Shown: positions 13,124 through 27,536 of the stretch, piece by piece | Layout of the letters: each line of letters begins with the position of its first letter | Numbering within the stretch: the stretch's first letter is position 1 | Origin: Centropus unirufus | Taxonomy: Eukaryota; Chordata; Aves; Cuculiformes; Centropidae | Reading direction: 5' to 3' | DNA: 64,000 nt | Assembly: GCA_013397695.1 (NCBI GenBank) | Contig: VYZI01000262.1 | Span: 372,446 to 436,445 of the forward strand | Program-made: the position numbers and the translations under genes | Notes under the pieces: generated by a model | The model's input: only the letters and a program-made list of their open reading frames with translations | The model's database searches: none | What the model was told of the DNA's origin: nothing

Positions 13124-16100
13124 GGACAGACCTTTAAAGGCATTCAGGGCTCAAATTCCTGCTGAAGTCTAGTTGCCTAATAAGCAACATGGTCCAAACA
13201 TAACCAACATTGGAAAGAAAAGACATAACAGGAGATGCTGGTTGGGTGCAGAAGGGAAAGTGAGGTGGAAAACACCTGGTCTTGGTTGTGATTTAAGGCC
13301 AAGTTAGGGGAAAATGGATCCCATAAGGATTTTCTACCACATGGGATGCTGTGTGCCCAAACACTGCTGAGCTCAACCAGTCCCTCTCTGCACCACCCAC
13401 CTCTTCCCCTATAGTGTGTCCCCTGCATCCTCAGGATGAGGAGAGGTGACCCAGTTCCCTCCGCAGACAGTATTGCCTACTCTTTTGTCTCCATATCAGT
13501 GCATACACCTCCACCAATACAACACGTTACAGCCTAACCCTCTCCCTTCTCCGGTTCATGGCCATTGCAGGATTGCTACCTCCTTCCCACCATCTCCATC
13601 TTCTGGCCTGAATTATTCACTGGCGTCAGCAATGGTGCAAAGTACAGATAGAGAAGAAATATGGCACAAAGACACTTTGGGAAGATGTCACTCTGCTCTT
13701 GGCTGTGCAGCCACTGCCAGTCCCCCAGGGCTGGGCTCCATCTACTGTAATCAGCTCTGGAGGCCCAGGGCATTAAGCCCCTAGCCTCAGGAGGAATGGA
13801 AACAGCAGGAGAGCAGCTCTCTAATGGTGCAGCACATAAGCAGTGATCAAAAACTCCTGCTGAATATGGAGGAGAGGAGATATATGCTCGCACATAAAAC
13901 ATAAATGCTGTCACACATCAATATTGATGTTTCCTTGCTCCCACGGACCCAGACCAAGGATAATTACATGCAACTTTTATGCTGCCTCTGACATACTTCA
14001 GTCTCTGAACATCAAAGCACTGGTAGGTAATTCTACAAGTTGCCAGGAGTAGCATGGATCAAAATGGAGCTTGCAGAGCAAAGCAATGGGTGGCAAGGTG
14101 GGTAATGGCAGCATTTTTTCAACACTGCACATGCTGCCTGCAGTTACAAAGGGAATAAAGAAGAGGATCACAGGCTGGGCCCAATTATTTGCCATGTACA
14201 AGCCCAGCACCCTTGTTGAAGCATGGAAAGGCAGGGCAAGCTGGCTGAGTGCCTGGTGGGAAAGCAGCAAAACTATGTGTAGCTCCAGAGCTAAGCAGAG
14301 GGAAACACCTTCAGAAAATGCCAAAGTGCCAGAGAGAAGGAGCAGGATGTTTGACCTGACACAAAAGGGGATGAGTGGGATATGCTGGAGACCAGATACC
14401 TTCTTAGCTTCTCATCCCCAGCACGGGGGAGCAGGCTGCTGCAGCGCCTCTGGGGAGCCCTGCTGAAAGCTTTTAAAGGGCTGGCATGTTTCCACACCAC
14501 CTCCATCCTGGAGATATGAACACCCTTATATTCAGACCATAAATGCCTCTAAACCAGACACTGGGAAGCATTTTCCACTGCCTTAGGAGGGAAAAGTAGA
14601 CTCTTCTTGTCGACACTGCTGATAAACAAGCCCTTGCTTTCTTCAGGCTATGAAAGCATCTTCACCTGTGCCTGCATAAAAGCTGGGATCAAGCACACCT
14701 TGTCCTGCTATATGCAACTAACTCTGGCCCACAACAGCTTTTGGGGGAGCATGAAGGGACAGAATCAGGCACGGCATGGACCAACTGCCCCCTCCAGCTG
14801 CTTCTGCTGACCCCTCTCTTCCTTTCAAAACAAGACAGCCAGCAACATCCAGAATTCTCCATCCCAGGGACATGGATCTAAGTTGTATCCATACTCACAG
14901 CACACAGTGAAACTGAACACAAAATTTAACGTTTATTCTTGAATGACAGTTTTAATGAAAGACATTTCAGCGCTTCGAAAAATCAGCATAAATGATCAGT
15001 TGCTAATCTTGTTCTCCCAGTAACTCAGGGAAGGCAAAAATAGACTAGGCAGAATAAACTGGGGGCTGAAAATGGAGGTGGGGATGGAAGTGGGGGTATG
15101 TTTTGCTCCTCTTTCTGAGAATTCACATAGCAGTTGCCACTGATTAAAATACCCACTTTTTAAACAAAAGACAATTTGCTGTGCCACCAATGTTGTGCAA
15201 TAGTGAAAGCTGTCTCTGCTCTCAGCAGAAGGAACAGGATAAGTCACTTTTTGTGCATGTCCCGCTTCCCTAACCTTTTTCATCCCCTGCACATCTTCCA
15301 GACTCCAATATTCCCCCCTTGGATGCACAGCGAGGACAATAGAGCTTTTATCTCCAACTGGGAAACCACCAGTGCTCAGCCACCATAGCTCTGAAAATCC
15401 TCAGACCAGAAGCTTTGCAGGACAGGAGCGGCTATGAGCAGGCGCAGGTAACTGGATGACACAGATTTTCTATCTCTAAGCACAAAGCCATGAGATCCCC
15501 AGTTCAAGATAAGAGGACCCCTTTGGGTTCCCTGTACAAAGCTTTCCTGTACACCTAAGCATAGGGGTTACAGCACTATAATGGGTTCATAAGTGTTTCA
15601 GGCTAAAGTCCAGTGATTGTCCTCACTTCTTTGGCCCCAGATAGCACTGCAGATGATGGCAGGTACAGAACAAAGGGTTGTCCCCAGCCCTGAAAGGAAC
15701 CAATTCACTTTTTGGGTGAACTTCTGTGGTCCAGTCTGATACAGTAGGTGACATCCTTCACTTTACAAGGTTGACAGGGCTTTCACTTCATTCTTTCCAT
15801 CTGTCCTGATCTGCACCAAATCTTACCCTTGCCCTATCACCATGGTATCTGAGCTCCTAGTGGCAAATTATTAATCTTTACACATAAGAGGATAGTTTTG
15901 ACATCAATATATGGTCTGCAACAGCTGATATCTTCATGATAGCACCATTTTAAGTAGTTTACTTCCTTTCTATACTTTTTTATAAGGCTATTTTCTTTAT
16001 TAGTTCATTTTTATAGCTTGTGCAACACTTAAGCACCTCCAAGAAGGTACTTTAGGAATAAAATTCTTAATAATCTTAAGGACTGAACTTCAAGGGAAAA

Positions 16101-19100
16101 AACTCCACAGTTTACAAAGTTATGAATCCCCTGGCCACTGTTATGTGTCCTTCTTGTCCATGCAGGTCCTGCTATAGCCACCAGATTATTAGTTTTGGTG
16201 TCTGTACTTCTGGCAAAGCAGTTGGAGTCTCGGCAGATGTCTGTATTTCAGATACATAACAGGGCTTTTGGAGATATTATATTTCTTGTTCTCTGTGCAA
16301 TTCAGATATTGGTTCTGGAACTATAACAGGCTTTTTTTTTTCTTTTATATCACTTTATCTTAGGGACTTTTTAAAATTTTAATGGTACCTGAGTCACCAA
16401 TTATCTGCAGCCAACAGGACATAGAAGAAATAAAACCCATCATGCCACAAGGTCTTGGGATTTATAAATGTGATGTTCCTATGGCTACTTCATAAGATTT
16501 ACCTATCAAATTAATAGTCATATCTGTGGCACTATGGGGAAATAACAGGCAGTTTCAGTCAAAATTATGCTACAGCATGGGAACAGCAGTCTGAGGTTCA
16601 GAAACCCGCCCCCTTCCAATAGCACATCATGCAACATCACAACACCCTGTCACAAGCCATATGAGCCCTGATTTTAAAATACAAAAGATATGTACCCAGC
16701 CCAAGGAAACCTGCATTCTCAAGAGACAACAGAGAAAGACCTAGATCAGACATGTGTCGTTACCCTCTTTTCACAGGGAGGAAAACTTCTGGGGCAAGCA
16801 CATCTTCAGCTCCAAAGGTAATGCCAGAAGCCAGGGCTCTGCTCAGCTGCTTTCTGCACCTGAGCTTCAGGCAGCATTGACCTCTCTCGCTGGCAGCGGA
16901 GAGATTGGTCACCATCTGCCTTTTTAAACCTTTTCTTCACTCACCTGGTCCCAAAACCACAATTAGGGTTTGAGCCACCTGGCAAAGATCAGCTCAATGC
17001 TATTACCCTTGTGGGAGCTGGGCTGAAGGTGGCTCAAGGCCTTCAAACAAGAATTCTCCTGCTAAAAGGACTTTTCGTTTTTCCTATCAGGGCTCCAAAT
17101 ACTCTCTACTGTTTGCTTAATGAAGGGGATCTTCCACCACAATTCCTGCTATATTGAAATGCTATATTGACAAAATAAATTCTTCTCTGAAACCACCTCT
17201 GCATTTGGAACCTGCTTGCTGAGCTGAGAGAAAGTGTTCGTGAACCACAGGAGCCAAGTTTTCAAGACAAATATATCACTTAGGTTTCACAGGAGGTCAA
17301 ATAAAGCGAGGCCAGAGCAGCAACATCCCATGGGTGATGGCACCCTGGGAACGGCTCAGTGCCTGAATAAAGGTAGCACGTTCCTTCTCTGCTAACACTT
17401 TTAGTTCCTCTGTACTACTCTGCTGTGAAATTCTACTTCAGCTCCAAATCTAAAAGTCTCCCAGAGACAGAAGATAAATTTTCTTTGCTCTTCAGACTCC
17501 ACCTATCAAGTCCCATGAAACAAGCCATCAGCACGTCACAAAAAGACATTTGGCCCAGGGAGTCCATTTTCACTGGTAGCCCCACACTCTTTGTCAGAAA
17601 AAAAACACATCATCAACACACATTGCATTAATCAGTGCTGTTCACAAGAGAAAACAATGTCTTCCTGATCCCTTCAGTTGATTGTATTTTGCCTTAATAG
17701 GATATTTTTATTATGTTTAGTCCCATTTTATTCAAAGCCCGAAGAGAGACCATCGAGTCTCAGATAGGAGTGATAGAAGGAGATAATGCTCAAGTCCAGC
17801 CTTTTGCAAGTCAGCATCTGACCTAAGTTAAAATCATTCAAGCACAATAGGGGGAAAAAAAAAAAAAATAATAAAAAAAGAAACAGTCCTTCAGATTTTA
17901 ATCTATTTGAAGAGGGGCAGAGATGCTGGCTGAATCATGAACTCTGGGGACTATGAATACCTCCCAAAGGAAAGAGGGCTTTCTTGTCAATGTTCTTTAA
18001 AAAGAAAAGAATGTTTCATGTGGGTGTGTGCTGGTTGTTTTTTTCCACTGTGGAGCAAGTGTCCCATCTTATTTCTCAAATGGTCTTTTCTTTGTTGATG
18101 TCTCATCTATTAATAATCCTTCACTGGAAGGAGAAAAGAAAAAGCAAGCTTCTGTCAGACATACAAGCTGTTAGTCTGAGATGGACAAAAATAAACCAAA
18201 GCAGCACAATTAGCTGCAACACAGGTCAGTTGTCTGTCATTGCTTAGTGGCTATAACTGAACTAAACTTTCCTTATAGAACATGGAAGTTGGACAGTGCT
18301 CTAGAACCATAAGTGACCTGGAGACTTGGAATAAATTTAGAAGATTCCCTGAAACGTCCAGCCCCACTCACTACATCAATATTCTTTCTTTAGGTCTAAG
18401 AAAACATGTTGTTCTTAAAAACAGAGGAATGAGATCATGACCTGTATTCCCTATGCAGTCAGGGCAATTAGGGAGCTTCCCCAATCCTTCTTTGAGGTGT
18501 GCTGTGGATTTTCCATAACATTCATTGCAAGTAGACTCTGAACCCATCAGAAACAGTAGTGATATTCCAAAAATCCCTTCTCCAACCTGGAGCAGGGTTA
18601 CCATTACTCAGACAGGGTCCCTGGCTGCCAAAGTTGGCCAAAAAGCTGAGGGTTGATCACAAACAGTGGGAGTTGAGCCCAGGGTTTGATGATGCTCCAC
18701 CCTCAGTCACCTCAACTGTGGGAGGTGGACAGCATCTCCAAGGGGAGCCTGGGATGAGCTTAAATTTGCAACTTACTGAAATCTTCATTTGTTTTCACAG
18801 GTCTTCTCTAAAAAGCAGTCCTATGCAAGGAAGAGAATTTGCTGGAAACGTCAGCCCAGAGCTTTGGTGGTGGGTATGTTAAAATGCCACTGGTGAGATC
18901 AGTCATACTTCTGAGAGGTGTGAAGTGTATCAGGGAAGCAGCCAACTACCTGCGTCACATTGCAGGAGACTTGATGGTGCCACCACATTTCCTGCGAAGG
19001 CACAGATGCCGACTGAGCCCACAACAGACCTGCTTCCTTGCCTGCTCACACAGCACTAGCAGGAAGACTCAGCATTACTGAGGCTCCAAGTCACTTCTCA

Positions 19101-19560
19101 AGATGGCAGCACTCAAAGCATCCTTTAGCCTGGGGGCACAGAGCTGAAGAAGTGATAATGAGAAAGATGTGAACTGAGAGTCCAATGATCACCAGAACAA
19201 AGCAAGGAGGCTCTCAAGATATTATCACTTTTCAGGTGATAATCTTTACAAGCTGCACTCTCATCTCCATGGTGCACTTCAGTGTCCCCAGTCCTCAGGG
19301 CACAGTCCAGCATTTGGAACTGCTTGTCCTCTTTTTACTTCTGGACAGGAGTATTTCTACTCAGAAAAACCATGACCATAAACATCACTCTCCCAATATT
19401 CCCAGCCTTCCTCTTCTCCCTGGTCTTACCCACTCATATGAAATTGTATTAAACCATTACAATAATTTTCTGTGCTTTACAGGTTCTTTCAAAAGCCACA
19501 GTCTAGTTGGTTGCATTTCAGGGTTCCATTTTCTTCCAAAATCCGGTTGTATTCTTCTGG

Positions 19561-19831
19561 GGAGAGGCTCTTTATCAAGGATTGCAGGGATAGAACAAGG
19601 GGTAAGATGCTTAAGCTGAAAGAAGGGAGATTTAGCTTCTTCAGAAAAAATGCTTTCCTCCAAGGGTGGGGGGGCACTGGCCCAGGTTGCCCAGGGAAAT
19701 GGGACTGCCCCATCCCTGGAGGTGCTGAAGGCCAGGCTGGATGGGGCTTTGAGCAACCTGGTCCAGTGGGAGGTGCCCCTACCCATGGAAGGAGGGGTGG
19801 AACAAACCATTCTATTATTCTATGATTCTGC
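19561..19831 (+). mobile_element. CR1 LINE 3' fragment
   Basis: About 270 bases in plus orientation, from the segment with ATTGCAGGGATAGAACAAGG through GTGGGAGGTGCCC. It ends in a well-preserved terminal repeat of ATTCTATG type (19808-19828), so its 3' end is probably intact. Confidence 0.93.
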
Positions 19832-22766
19832 AGGAAACGTGCTGATGTGATCCAGGAAAGTGAGGCTCAGTAAACACATTGTGTTGTCTGGCAGGAACAA
19901 ACCACTGAACAGATTGAAAGGGAGAGACCATTCCTGTTACAACATTGCTGGGGCAAAGACAAGTTTGGAACCTCATTTTCCTTGGAGAAGGCTTAAAAAA
20001 ACATCTCCATATGCAAATAGAACCACAGTCAAAGCTAAGCTGCCACACAACACTCTGCAGTACGTGATGCACTGAGCAGTGGGACCAAAACTTCTTCTCT
20101 GGATGCAAGTCCTTCGGGATCTCAATGATTGAGTAATGGATGAGATGCAGCCCTGTCAGCCAACAGGAGGGAAGGTGTTCAGCCAGCAGCATGGACTGGC
20201 TGAGCAGCAAGTGGTGATTGTCATCACCCACCTTGCACATAGAGAGACATTCATCACCTTCCCTTACCAGCACCCAAAGCATTTAGGCCGTGTTGGAGGA
20301 AAAAAAAAACAAAAAAACAGATGAGCCTACTTCCAACGATGTTCTAGGTGGAATGGGGATGGGAACTACACCAGCTCCTTCATGGAGGGAAAGGGTGTGA
20401 ATTAATCACCTGGAGTCAATACAAATCTAACCAGCTCGAACATCCCTAGAACAGTCCCTTTCCCACTGCTTCCAACACCCTCTCTCACACATTTTTCCTC
20501 CCACATCATGCACTGTATTTCAGCTTCCACCAAGCCAGAGCTGGCAGTCCCTGAGCTTTCTGCACCACAGATCAGAGGAAGAACATGAAGAATGCACGTT
20601 TCCGTGTGCTTCCCAGCCTTCCAGCTTAGGGTGTGAAACAGCATCAATAAACAATCAAAATATTATTTTACAAGATAATGCCAGCTATTGCCAAAGCCAG
20701 CATGAAACATATTCTGCCTAGAGTCATTTAACTTCAGTGGTATGAACCCCCGGCTTGTTGCCAAGATATAGAGCCCCAGCTCCAGTATATTAACATTGGC
20801 TGCCTTATCTGCCGGGAAATAAACTCAGACCCGCTGAAAACAGTTGAGTGGAATATCACCATAGAAACTAGGCGAGGAAATGGGTGAATTGTCTCTCCCC
20901 AGCTAATTTCAATGTGACAGCAACCAGAGAGACCAACCACTTTGGACCGAGATGGGGTAGGCGAGAAGGATGCCTAGAGCAACGGCAGCCCAAGAGCAGA
21001 TGTATGCCGGTGGGGAGATCCCCCATCCACCCCCCAGGCTTTATTTTTAGTTGCAGGCTTCCTCCCCAGCCACCCACGACCCCTCCACGATGCAGCATCC
21101 CCCATGAAGCTGTCGTCGTGTCATGCTGCCTGGTCCTACACACCTCCACCATGCACACATGCACCCACCACTGTTGCAGAGCAGGCAGCAGGAATGAAAC
21201 ATCCATTTCATCTGCACATTTTGATGTTGAAAGAAGGGAATGATCCAGATCACAGAGTCCCTGAACCTTCTACTTACAACACAAATTTAAATCCCCGCCG
21301 AGCCTGGAAACGGTCATCTACACAGCAAGGCATTTTCTGCAGGAAGAGATGCCTCAGACCACCCCTCTTCAACCACAGCCCAGACTAAATGCTTTGGAGA
21401 GAAGACAGGAAACAATGAGTGTTCCCCAGTTGCCTCCTTCCCTCCCTTCCAGGCTTGCAGGTGACATGAAACACAACCATGACACCACGTCTTTAATTTG
21501 GCACCAGCAATGCTGGACTGTCTTGAGATGTCACGGACACAGGTCCTCAGCCTTGATAATATCTACAGACTAAGCTCCCTGGCTTGTGTCCTCCATAAAA
21601 GTACAAATATCGTTCTTCCATGCCTGTGTTCTTTTATTATTACTATTTTCAACTGTTACATGCAATTTCTACTTGTGCTTCATAACTAAGAAAAGGAGCC
21701 GCTGATTCACTGGGCTATCATCTCTTATTTTTTACATCTCTCATGTCCCCATTTAGTCATCTCTTTACTTTAAATTATCCTAGACTTTTCATTAATATTG
21801 CTTTAGTTCAACTGTTCATCTTGACAACTTCTATTTCTACCCCATATACTCCATTAGATGCGGATCAGAGAGCAGCTCAGGAAAGGGCATCTTGCTGATA
21901 TTCTGAAACACTTTTTTTACACCACTGTAAACGTAATGTGTTTGTTACTGTTTTCTCTATTGCCATATATTGAGTAGATTTTCTACTTACTCTCCACAAT
22001 GTCACCCAGATCCACCTCACCTCTCTTCCCCACTGTTAGCATTAGGGAGCAGTTATCATACCAGAAGCTCAAATTATCCCCTTCCATAAGCTGTCTTTCT
22101 GCAGCTATCAGCACTGCCTTCCACCTGCTATCATCCTGCCCATCCTGTTAGCTTGCTGCCCACCTCCTGAAATCCTTCAGTCTTGGCTAATCTCCCTAAT
22201 TACATGCGACTTTGACCCTTGCATCTTCACAACTCACTTTTCTGGACCATTAACAAATACATTATACATCAGCACTAAAACAGAAGCTGCTACTGTTTCC
22301 TGCCAGCAGAGATGCAACAATTATGGTCTTACTTGCAAGCTTAATTTCTTCTGAATCCCATTCCCAAAATATAGATGTGTAGCTATTGTACTGGCAAAAG
22401 TGGCTACATTGTCTGGCAAACCAGAGATTGACTGACCTACATGTTGAAATTGAGCCTCTAATTGGTTTCAGATCCAATTCACATTTGTATAGTACCTAGT
22501 ATAATGCAGTCCTGGACTGTCTATAGGCTCCTTGCAAATGTAGATAAATAGGTTAATAAAATGAAATGGTGTGTAATAACTTCTTAAATTAAAATATTTT
22601 GGACATGATGATTAGAAGCTAAGATTATTCATAATTGAGCCCTGCTACTCTTGAGAAATTGTAAAAAGAAATTCACTTAAAAGCACTTCTCAGATGCTTT
22701 GAATTCAGGAACATTGAAAGAGACCACTTCAGTGCAAAGATATCTTGAGGGGAGGTGACAGGGTGA

Positions 22767-22824
22767 GATATGTATATATGTATATATATTGTATATGTAT
22801 ATATATATGAAAATATATATGTGA
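22767..22824. repeat. (TA)/(TATG) microsatellite
   Basis: An imperfect run of TA, TATG and TG units interrupted by short A stretches. Confidence 0.85.
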
Positions 22825-23026
22825 AAACATACTTTTCCACCTTACAGCTGTAGAAATTGCTCATCTTTGGAACATCCAATCTGAGACAAAAAAAACACTG
22901 GACCCCCAGTGGGGTGCACAACTGTCTAAACCCTTAAAAAAAATTACTGGAAAGTTTTCAGCAAGATTTTAGGTTCCTCCTGATAAGTGGAAGTTCTTCC
23001 CACCAGCAGGTCAAGGGAGGGGGGAT

Positions 23027-23556
23027 TCTGCCTCTCTATTCAGCTCTCATGAGGCCTCTGTTAGAGTCCTGTGTTCAGTCCTCAGCACAGGAAGGACATG
23101 GATCTGTTAGAGCAAGTCCAGGGGAGGCCACAGAGATGATTCAATGGTTTGAGCACACCCCATACAATGGAGGCTGAGGGTTGAGGTAGTTCAGCCTGGA
23201 GAAGAGAAGGATGCTCCTTAGAGCAGCTTCCAGTACTGAAAGGGTCTGCAGGAGAGCTAGGGAGGGCCTCTTGATTGGGGAGCACAGGGATGGGACAAAG
23301 GGGACCAGTTTTGAGCTGAAAGAGGGGAGATTGAGATGAGATCTTAGGAAGAAATCTGTTTTCCTGTGAGGGCAGTGAGACCCTGGCCCAGGTTTCCCAG
23401 AGCTGTGGTGGCTACCCCATCCCTGGAGGTGTTCATGGCCAGGCTGGATGAGGCTTTGAGCACCCTGACAGCAGAAGGCGTGTCTGCCCATGGCAGGGCG
23501 TAGGAACTGGATGGGCTTTAACATCCTTTCTGACTCAAACCATTCTGTGATTCTAA
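23027..23556 (+). mobile_element. CR1 LINE, about 530-bp 3' copy
   Basis: The longest plus-orientation copy. It starts in the RT C-terminal part (segment equivalent to SHEAPVRVLCSVLS around 23045) and runs through the GLFSLEKRR-like region and 3' UTR to a terminal ATTCTGTGATTCT. Numerous indels break the frame. Confidence 0.93.
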
Positions 23557-25041
23557 TTTAGATGAAACCAGCCCTGGTCCTGCCTGGACTGAAAGAGGAA
23601 ACTTCTGGGACAAACACCAGGACATAAGAGACAGAAATAAGGATATGAATGTATCAACCCTTCCTGCTCAAAACAAATTAAGAAAATAGTGTATATAAAT
23701 TTATGTATGAACGCACACTTGAGGTCAGAAGAAATCCCAGGTAGAGAAGTGCTTGGAAAAGGGTGGATGGCTCAGCTCCTCCTCTCCTGCCTGAGGGCTT
23801 CCAGCACTGGCCTACAACTGGACTGGGGCCATCTCAGGCAAATTGTTTTATAGAGGAGCGTACAACAGGCTGTAAGACAATCTCATCACTGCACACAGCT
23901 CGGATCCTAAAAAAAGAGCAGACAAAAGAAGACAAGCATACGGCACGCCTGGGGCGGTGATTGGCAGGCAAAACACTCGATTCAGGAATTTGTTTTGAAA
24001 ACTGCGTGATCATTTTTCACTCAGCTTCAGCTCCTTTTCCCTCTCAGAGAGAGGCAAAGGGGACACGTGAATCCTTGGTTTTAGAGAGGGGGTTGTTATT
24101 GAGTGTTTTCTTGCCTCGAAGCGCATTCCTCCCCTTCCTCATCAGAGCCCTGTTTTATGAGCACGCAGCTTGTCACAAAGATCATTAAGCCTTCAAAGCA
24201 TGTCGTGAAAAACAGAATGAAGAGAAGGCTGCTTTCTTATAACTTCATTGAAATCCAGAGACAACCGAAGACCCCTCTACACCCCCCACCCATCAACACA
24301 GAGGCTGAAGGCAATGAGGGAAAATCAAAATGGGATTGAAACTTCAAATGCTTCTTCAGCAATTCATCTATCTTGGGAGGAACAGGGATGGCTAATGATG
24401 TAAACTGCCCTTCTAAACCTCTCAGACTCGAGATAATCGGTACCTATTTTTTAAACACTTTCCTAATAAAAACAGGGGAAATAAAAGGCTTTGGTCCATA
24501 CAGGGCAAGAGCCGCCTATGCCGTCATCTCCAGGGAACTTTGATTAGAGATGCATCGTCCAGACTTTTGCCTATACTAGATATATCTTCAACTTGACTGC
24601 AGCCCTTTCTGATTGCCAGTCTTTGAAGACAGTCCAACCTTCTCTTTGATAGAGAAGAGCACCTGTAACACTCCATGTTTTTTAGGAAAACACTCCTAGG
24701 AGATTCTTAACCTTTTGGCATTTCTTTTTTGTTTCCTTCTAAGATTTGAACCCTTTCAGTAGACTCTTCAGATGTTTTAAACTGAATTTAACAGCAAAGA
24801 CCTGCCACAAGGAATCATCAAATGCCATAGAGGAATCTTTTTTTTCCCTTCGTGCAATTCTTCAGAGCACAGAAAGCCAGAGAAATGCTGCTTTGTGTAC
24901 CAGAATATTCTTCCTACCAGCATGCTTCCTCTACAGAGGTTTCAAATCAGTCCTGATGAACAGAAGAAAATCTTATTCACATCATGCTAGACCCTTTCTT
25001 TGTCCCCTACCACTCCGATGTCCCCCTATACCCTCACCCAG

Positions 25042-25547
25042 AGCCCTGCATTCAGTTCTGGAGTCCTCAGCACAGGAAGGACCTGGAGCTGTTGGAACAA
25101 GTCCAGAGGAGGCCACAAAGATGATCCAAGGGATGGAGCACCTCCCATATAATGAAAGGCTGAGAGAGATGGGGTTGTTCAGCCTGGAGAAGAGAAGGTT
25201 CCAGGATGACCTCAGAGCAGCTTCCAGTGCTGAAAAGTGCTGCAGGAAAGCTGGGGAGTAGCTCTCGATCAGGGAGTGCAGGGAGAGGACAAGGAGGAAT
25301 GGTTTCAGCTGAAAGAGGGGAGATTTAGACAAGATCTGAGAAAGAAATGTTTTCCTGTGAGGGTGGTGAGGTGCTTCCCAGGTGGCCCAGAGCAGTGGTG
25401 GCTGCCCCATCCCTGGAGCTGTTCAAGGCCAGGTTGGAAGGGGCTTTGAGCAACCTGATGCAGTGGAAGGTGTCCTTGCCTATAACAGGGAGCTGGAACT
25501 GGATAGGCTTTGACATCCCTTCCAAGGCACACCATTCCATGATTTCT
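25042..25547 (+). mobile_element. CR1 LINE, about 505-bp 3' copy
   Basis: Plus orientation and closely parallel to the copy at 10088-10600 throughout. The readable remnant includes IQGMEHLPYNERLREMGLFS (25121-25182), the last part of CR1 ORF2. It ends near CCATTCCATGATTTC. A 171-aa open frame (24746-25261) runs into it from unique sequence and is not a gene. Confidence 0.93.
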
Positions 25548-27111
25548 GTAGAACATTCTGTCACAGCTTGGTACAAGAAAGCAATCAGAAACATTATCCT
25601 ATTTTCATCTTTCTCTTATATTTACTTTGTTTTGCTCCCCTGTCAGGTTTACGGAGGTCCCTTTTAATTCAAGATGAGCACTCTTCACAGGAGCCTAGCA
25701 ATGAAAAAGTCTTGATTGCAGACATTTCGCAGAGCGAGAGGGAAATCAGATTCCAAGTGTAGAAATAATAGAAAAAAAAATAGTTATTGCCACCTGTAGC
25801 TGGACAAGGGGACTTTTCATTTTGATGATCCAAATGAACTGGAGAAAAGAGTTTGCAAGACAGCACTTCAGGTGCTTTCCTAGGGAAAAAACATCTGAGA
25901 GAAGCTGTTAGGTCAACCAAATATTTAGCTTGACCAGAAAGTAATGGATTTATGATGTCTGAGTCATTTAATTAACTTCTATTTACTGTTTAGATCAGCC
26001 TTATTTCAAAGCATAAAGTCAAAGAGTATCATTGCAAATACATTAATCAATATCATCAGGGGCATGTAAAAGACATCACTTTGAAATTTCTTCCTTCCCC
26101 GTTTCTGGATTTAAATTCTTATCTTTTAACAAATGTACTAACAGATGAAAAAAAGAGATCTTCCTCCCTTATGATACTGCTTCTTTCCCTATGTATGCTC
26201 TTAGCTATCTCTTTGGCCTTCTGGAGAGTCATTTGTTCAGCACAATGGGTGAACGTTGCTTGCACTGGAACAAATTTGAAACAGCTCTTACAAACACTTT
26301 AGAACCAGAGTTTTTCACCCCTGAACCATGGTCAAACTGCAGCGAAGAGACTGCACACTGCCTTTTCTAGGTAAGCGTCCGGGTGACCAACAGCCTAATA
26401 ATAGCCTCTTGTCAAACTCACCAAGCACCCAAACTTATAAAAGTTACAAACTTAAAAAGCACAAAATGGTTTTGTTTCCAAAACCGGTTCTTTTCCTACA
26501 AAATTTTCCAGATGCTAGCAAAGACAATATCTTCTTTCTTCATTGCCCCTATTTTACAAAATACTTTAGCTGAGAAACCTCAGTAGGCAGCCTTGCCCAC
26601 CCACTTTTATTCAGCACAATGAATACATGAAAGGACAAAAACATTGTCCATAAGCAGAGGTCCTGTTATTTTTCACTTGCACCATCTCCAGCCACCAGGA
26701 TCATCTGAATAATCCATCAATCATAAAAAAAAAAAATCTCAAGCAGTTTACACCCTTCCCCTTCCAGCCTGTCTGGAGGAACCAGACTGCAGAGCTTTCC
26801 AACAGGCTCCAGGCCATTGAGGAAAGCATGTTGGTCCTAACCGTGTTGAGCCCTGAGCATCTCTACAAAACTTTCCCTGCCCATGCCCTTTGGTTGCTTC
26901 GGGTCAACATCTTCCCCTTCAACTCATCACGATATTTCTGAGGGATTGATGACACTTTATCTATGCAAAGAAGGGGAAAGTGCCACCTAGGCTGCAGGGA
27001 AAGCTGCTCACAGCCTAAAATCTGAATAAAGAAGCTTTTAGATCTCATTCCAAACAATCTCAGGCAGATCCAACTCCTTTGAAGAGGAGAATCACTAAAC
27101 ACTTTGTTCAC

Positions 27112-27152
27112 ACTAACCAAAATAAATTGGAACCAAACTAACCAAAATAAAT
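27112..27152 (+). repeat. 16-bp direct repeat pair
   Basis: ACTAACCAAAATAAAT occurs at 27112-27127 and again at 27137-27152. Likely a replication-slippage product. Confidence 0.7.
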
Positions 27153-27504
27153 ACAGGAAAATAAGGTTCTCTGTGAATCTACCCTCATCCAGGCAGACGA
27201 CAAGATTCTCTTGACAACTTACACCAGGGAAGACGACCAGAATGACATCTGATATTTCTGCCTGACTAGGCATGCATTCAAGGCTCAAAAAAAAAAAGAG
27301 CATTAGAAGGAATCAACTGATTGTGGAATCAGTCACTTCCAGGAAAGCGAACATAAGATCTCCACCACTGACAAAAAAAATCACACCCTTAGTATTTGCT
27401 AGTAATTTGCTATTGTCATCTATGTATTTTAAGTGTAGACTTTTTGCCCCTTTCCCCTCCCCTCTTTTTTTCTGCTTTTTACAAGTTGGGAGTGGTTAGC
27501 AAGC

Positions 27505-27536
27505 TATCACAGATATCACAGCAGATATCACAGATA
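27505..27536 (+). repeat. Short tandem ATATCACAG-type repeat
   Basis: Three imperfect copies of (AG)ATATCACAG in a row. Confidence 0.7.

Larger units (their letters stand above)
10601..19560. other. Intron 3 stretch with palindromes and an unassigned ORF
   Basis: Apart from the inverted repeat at 11381-11405, the palindrome at 12208-12223, the TA run and the 232-codon frame, I see nothing but unique sequence and an A-rich run at 17851-17880. Confidence 0.55.

Noticed and set aside
24746..25261. 171-aa plus-strand open frame ending in a recognisable LINE motif
   Set aside because: Its C-terminal half is the CR1 ORF2 remnant; the N-terminal half is unique intron sequence with no similarity.
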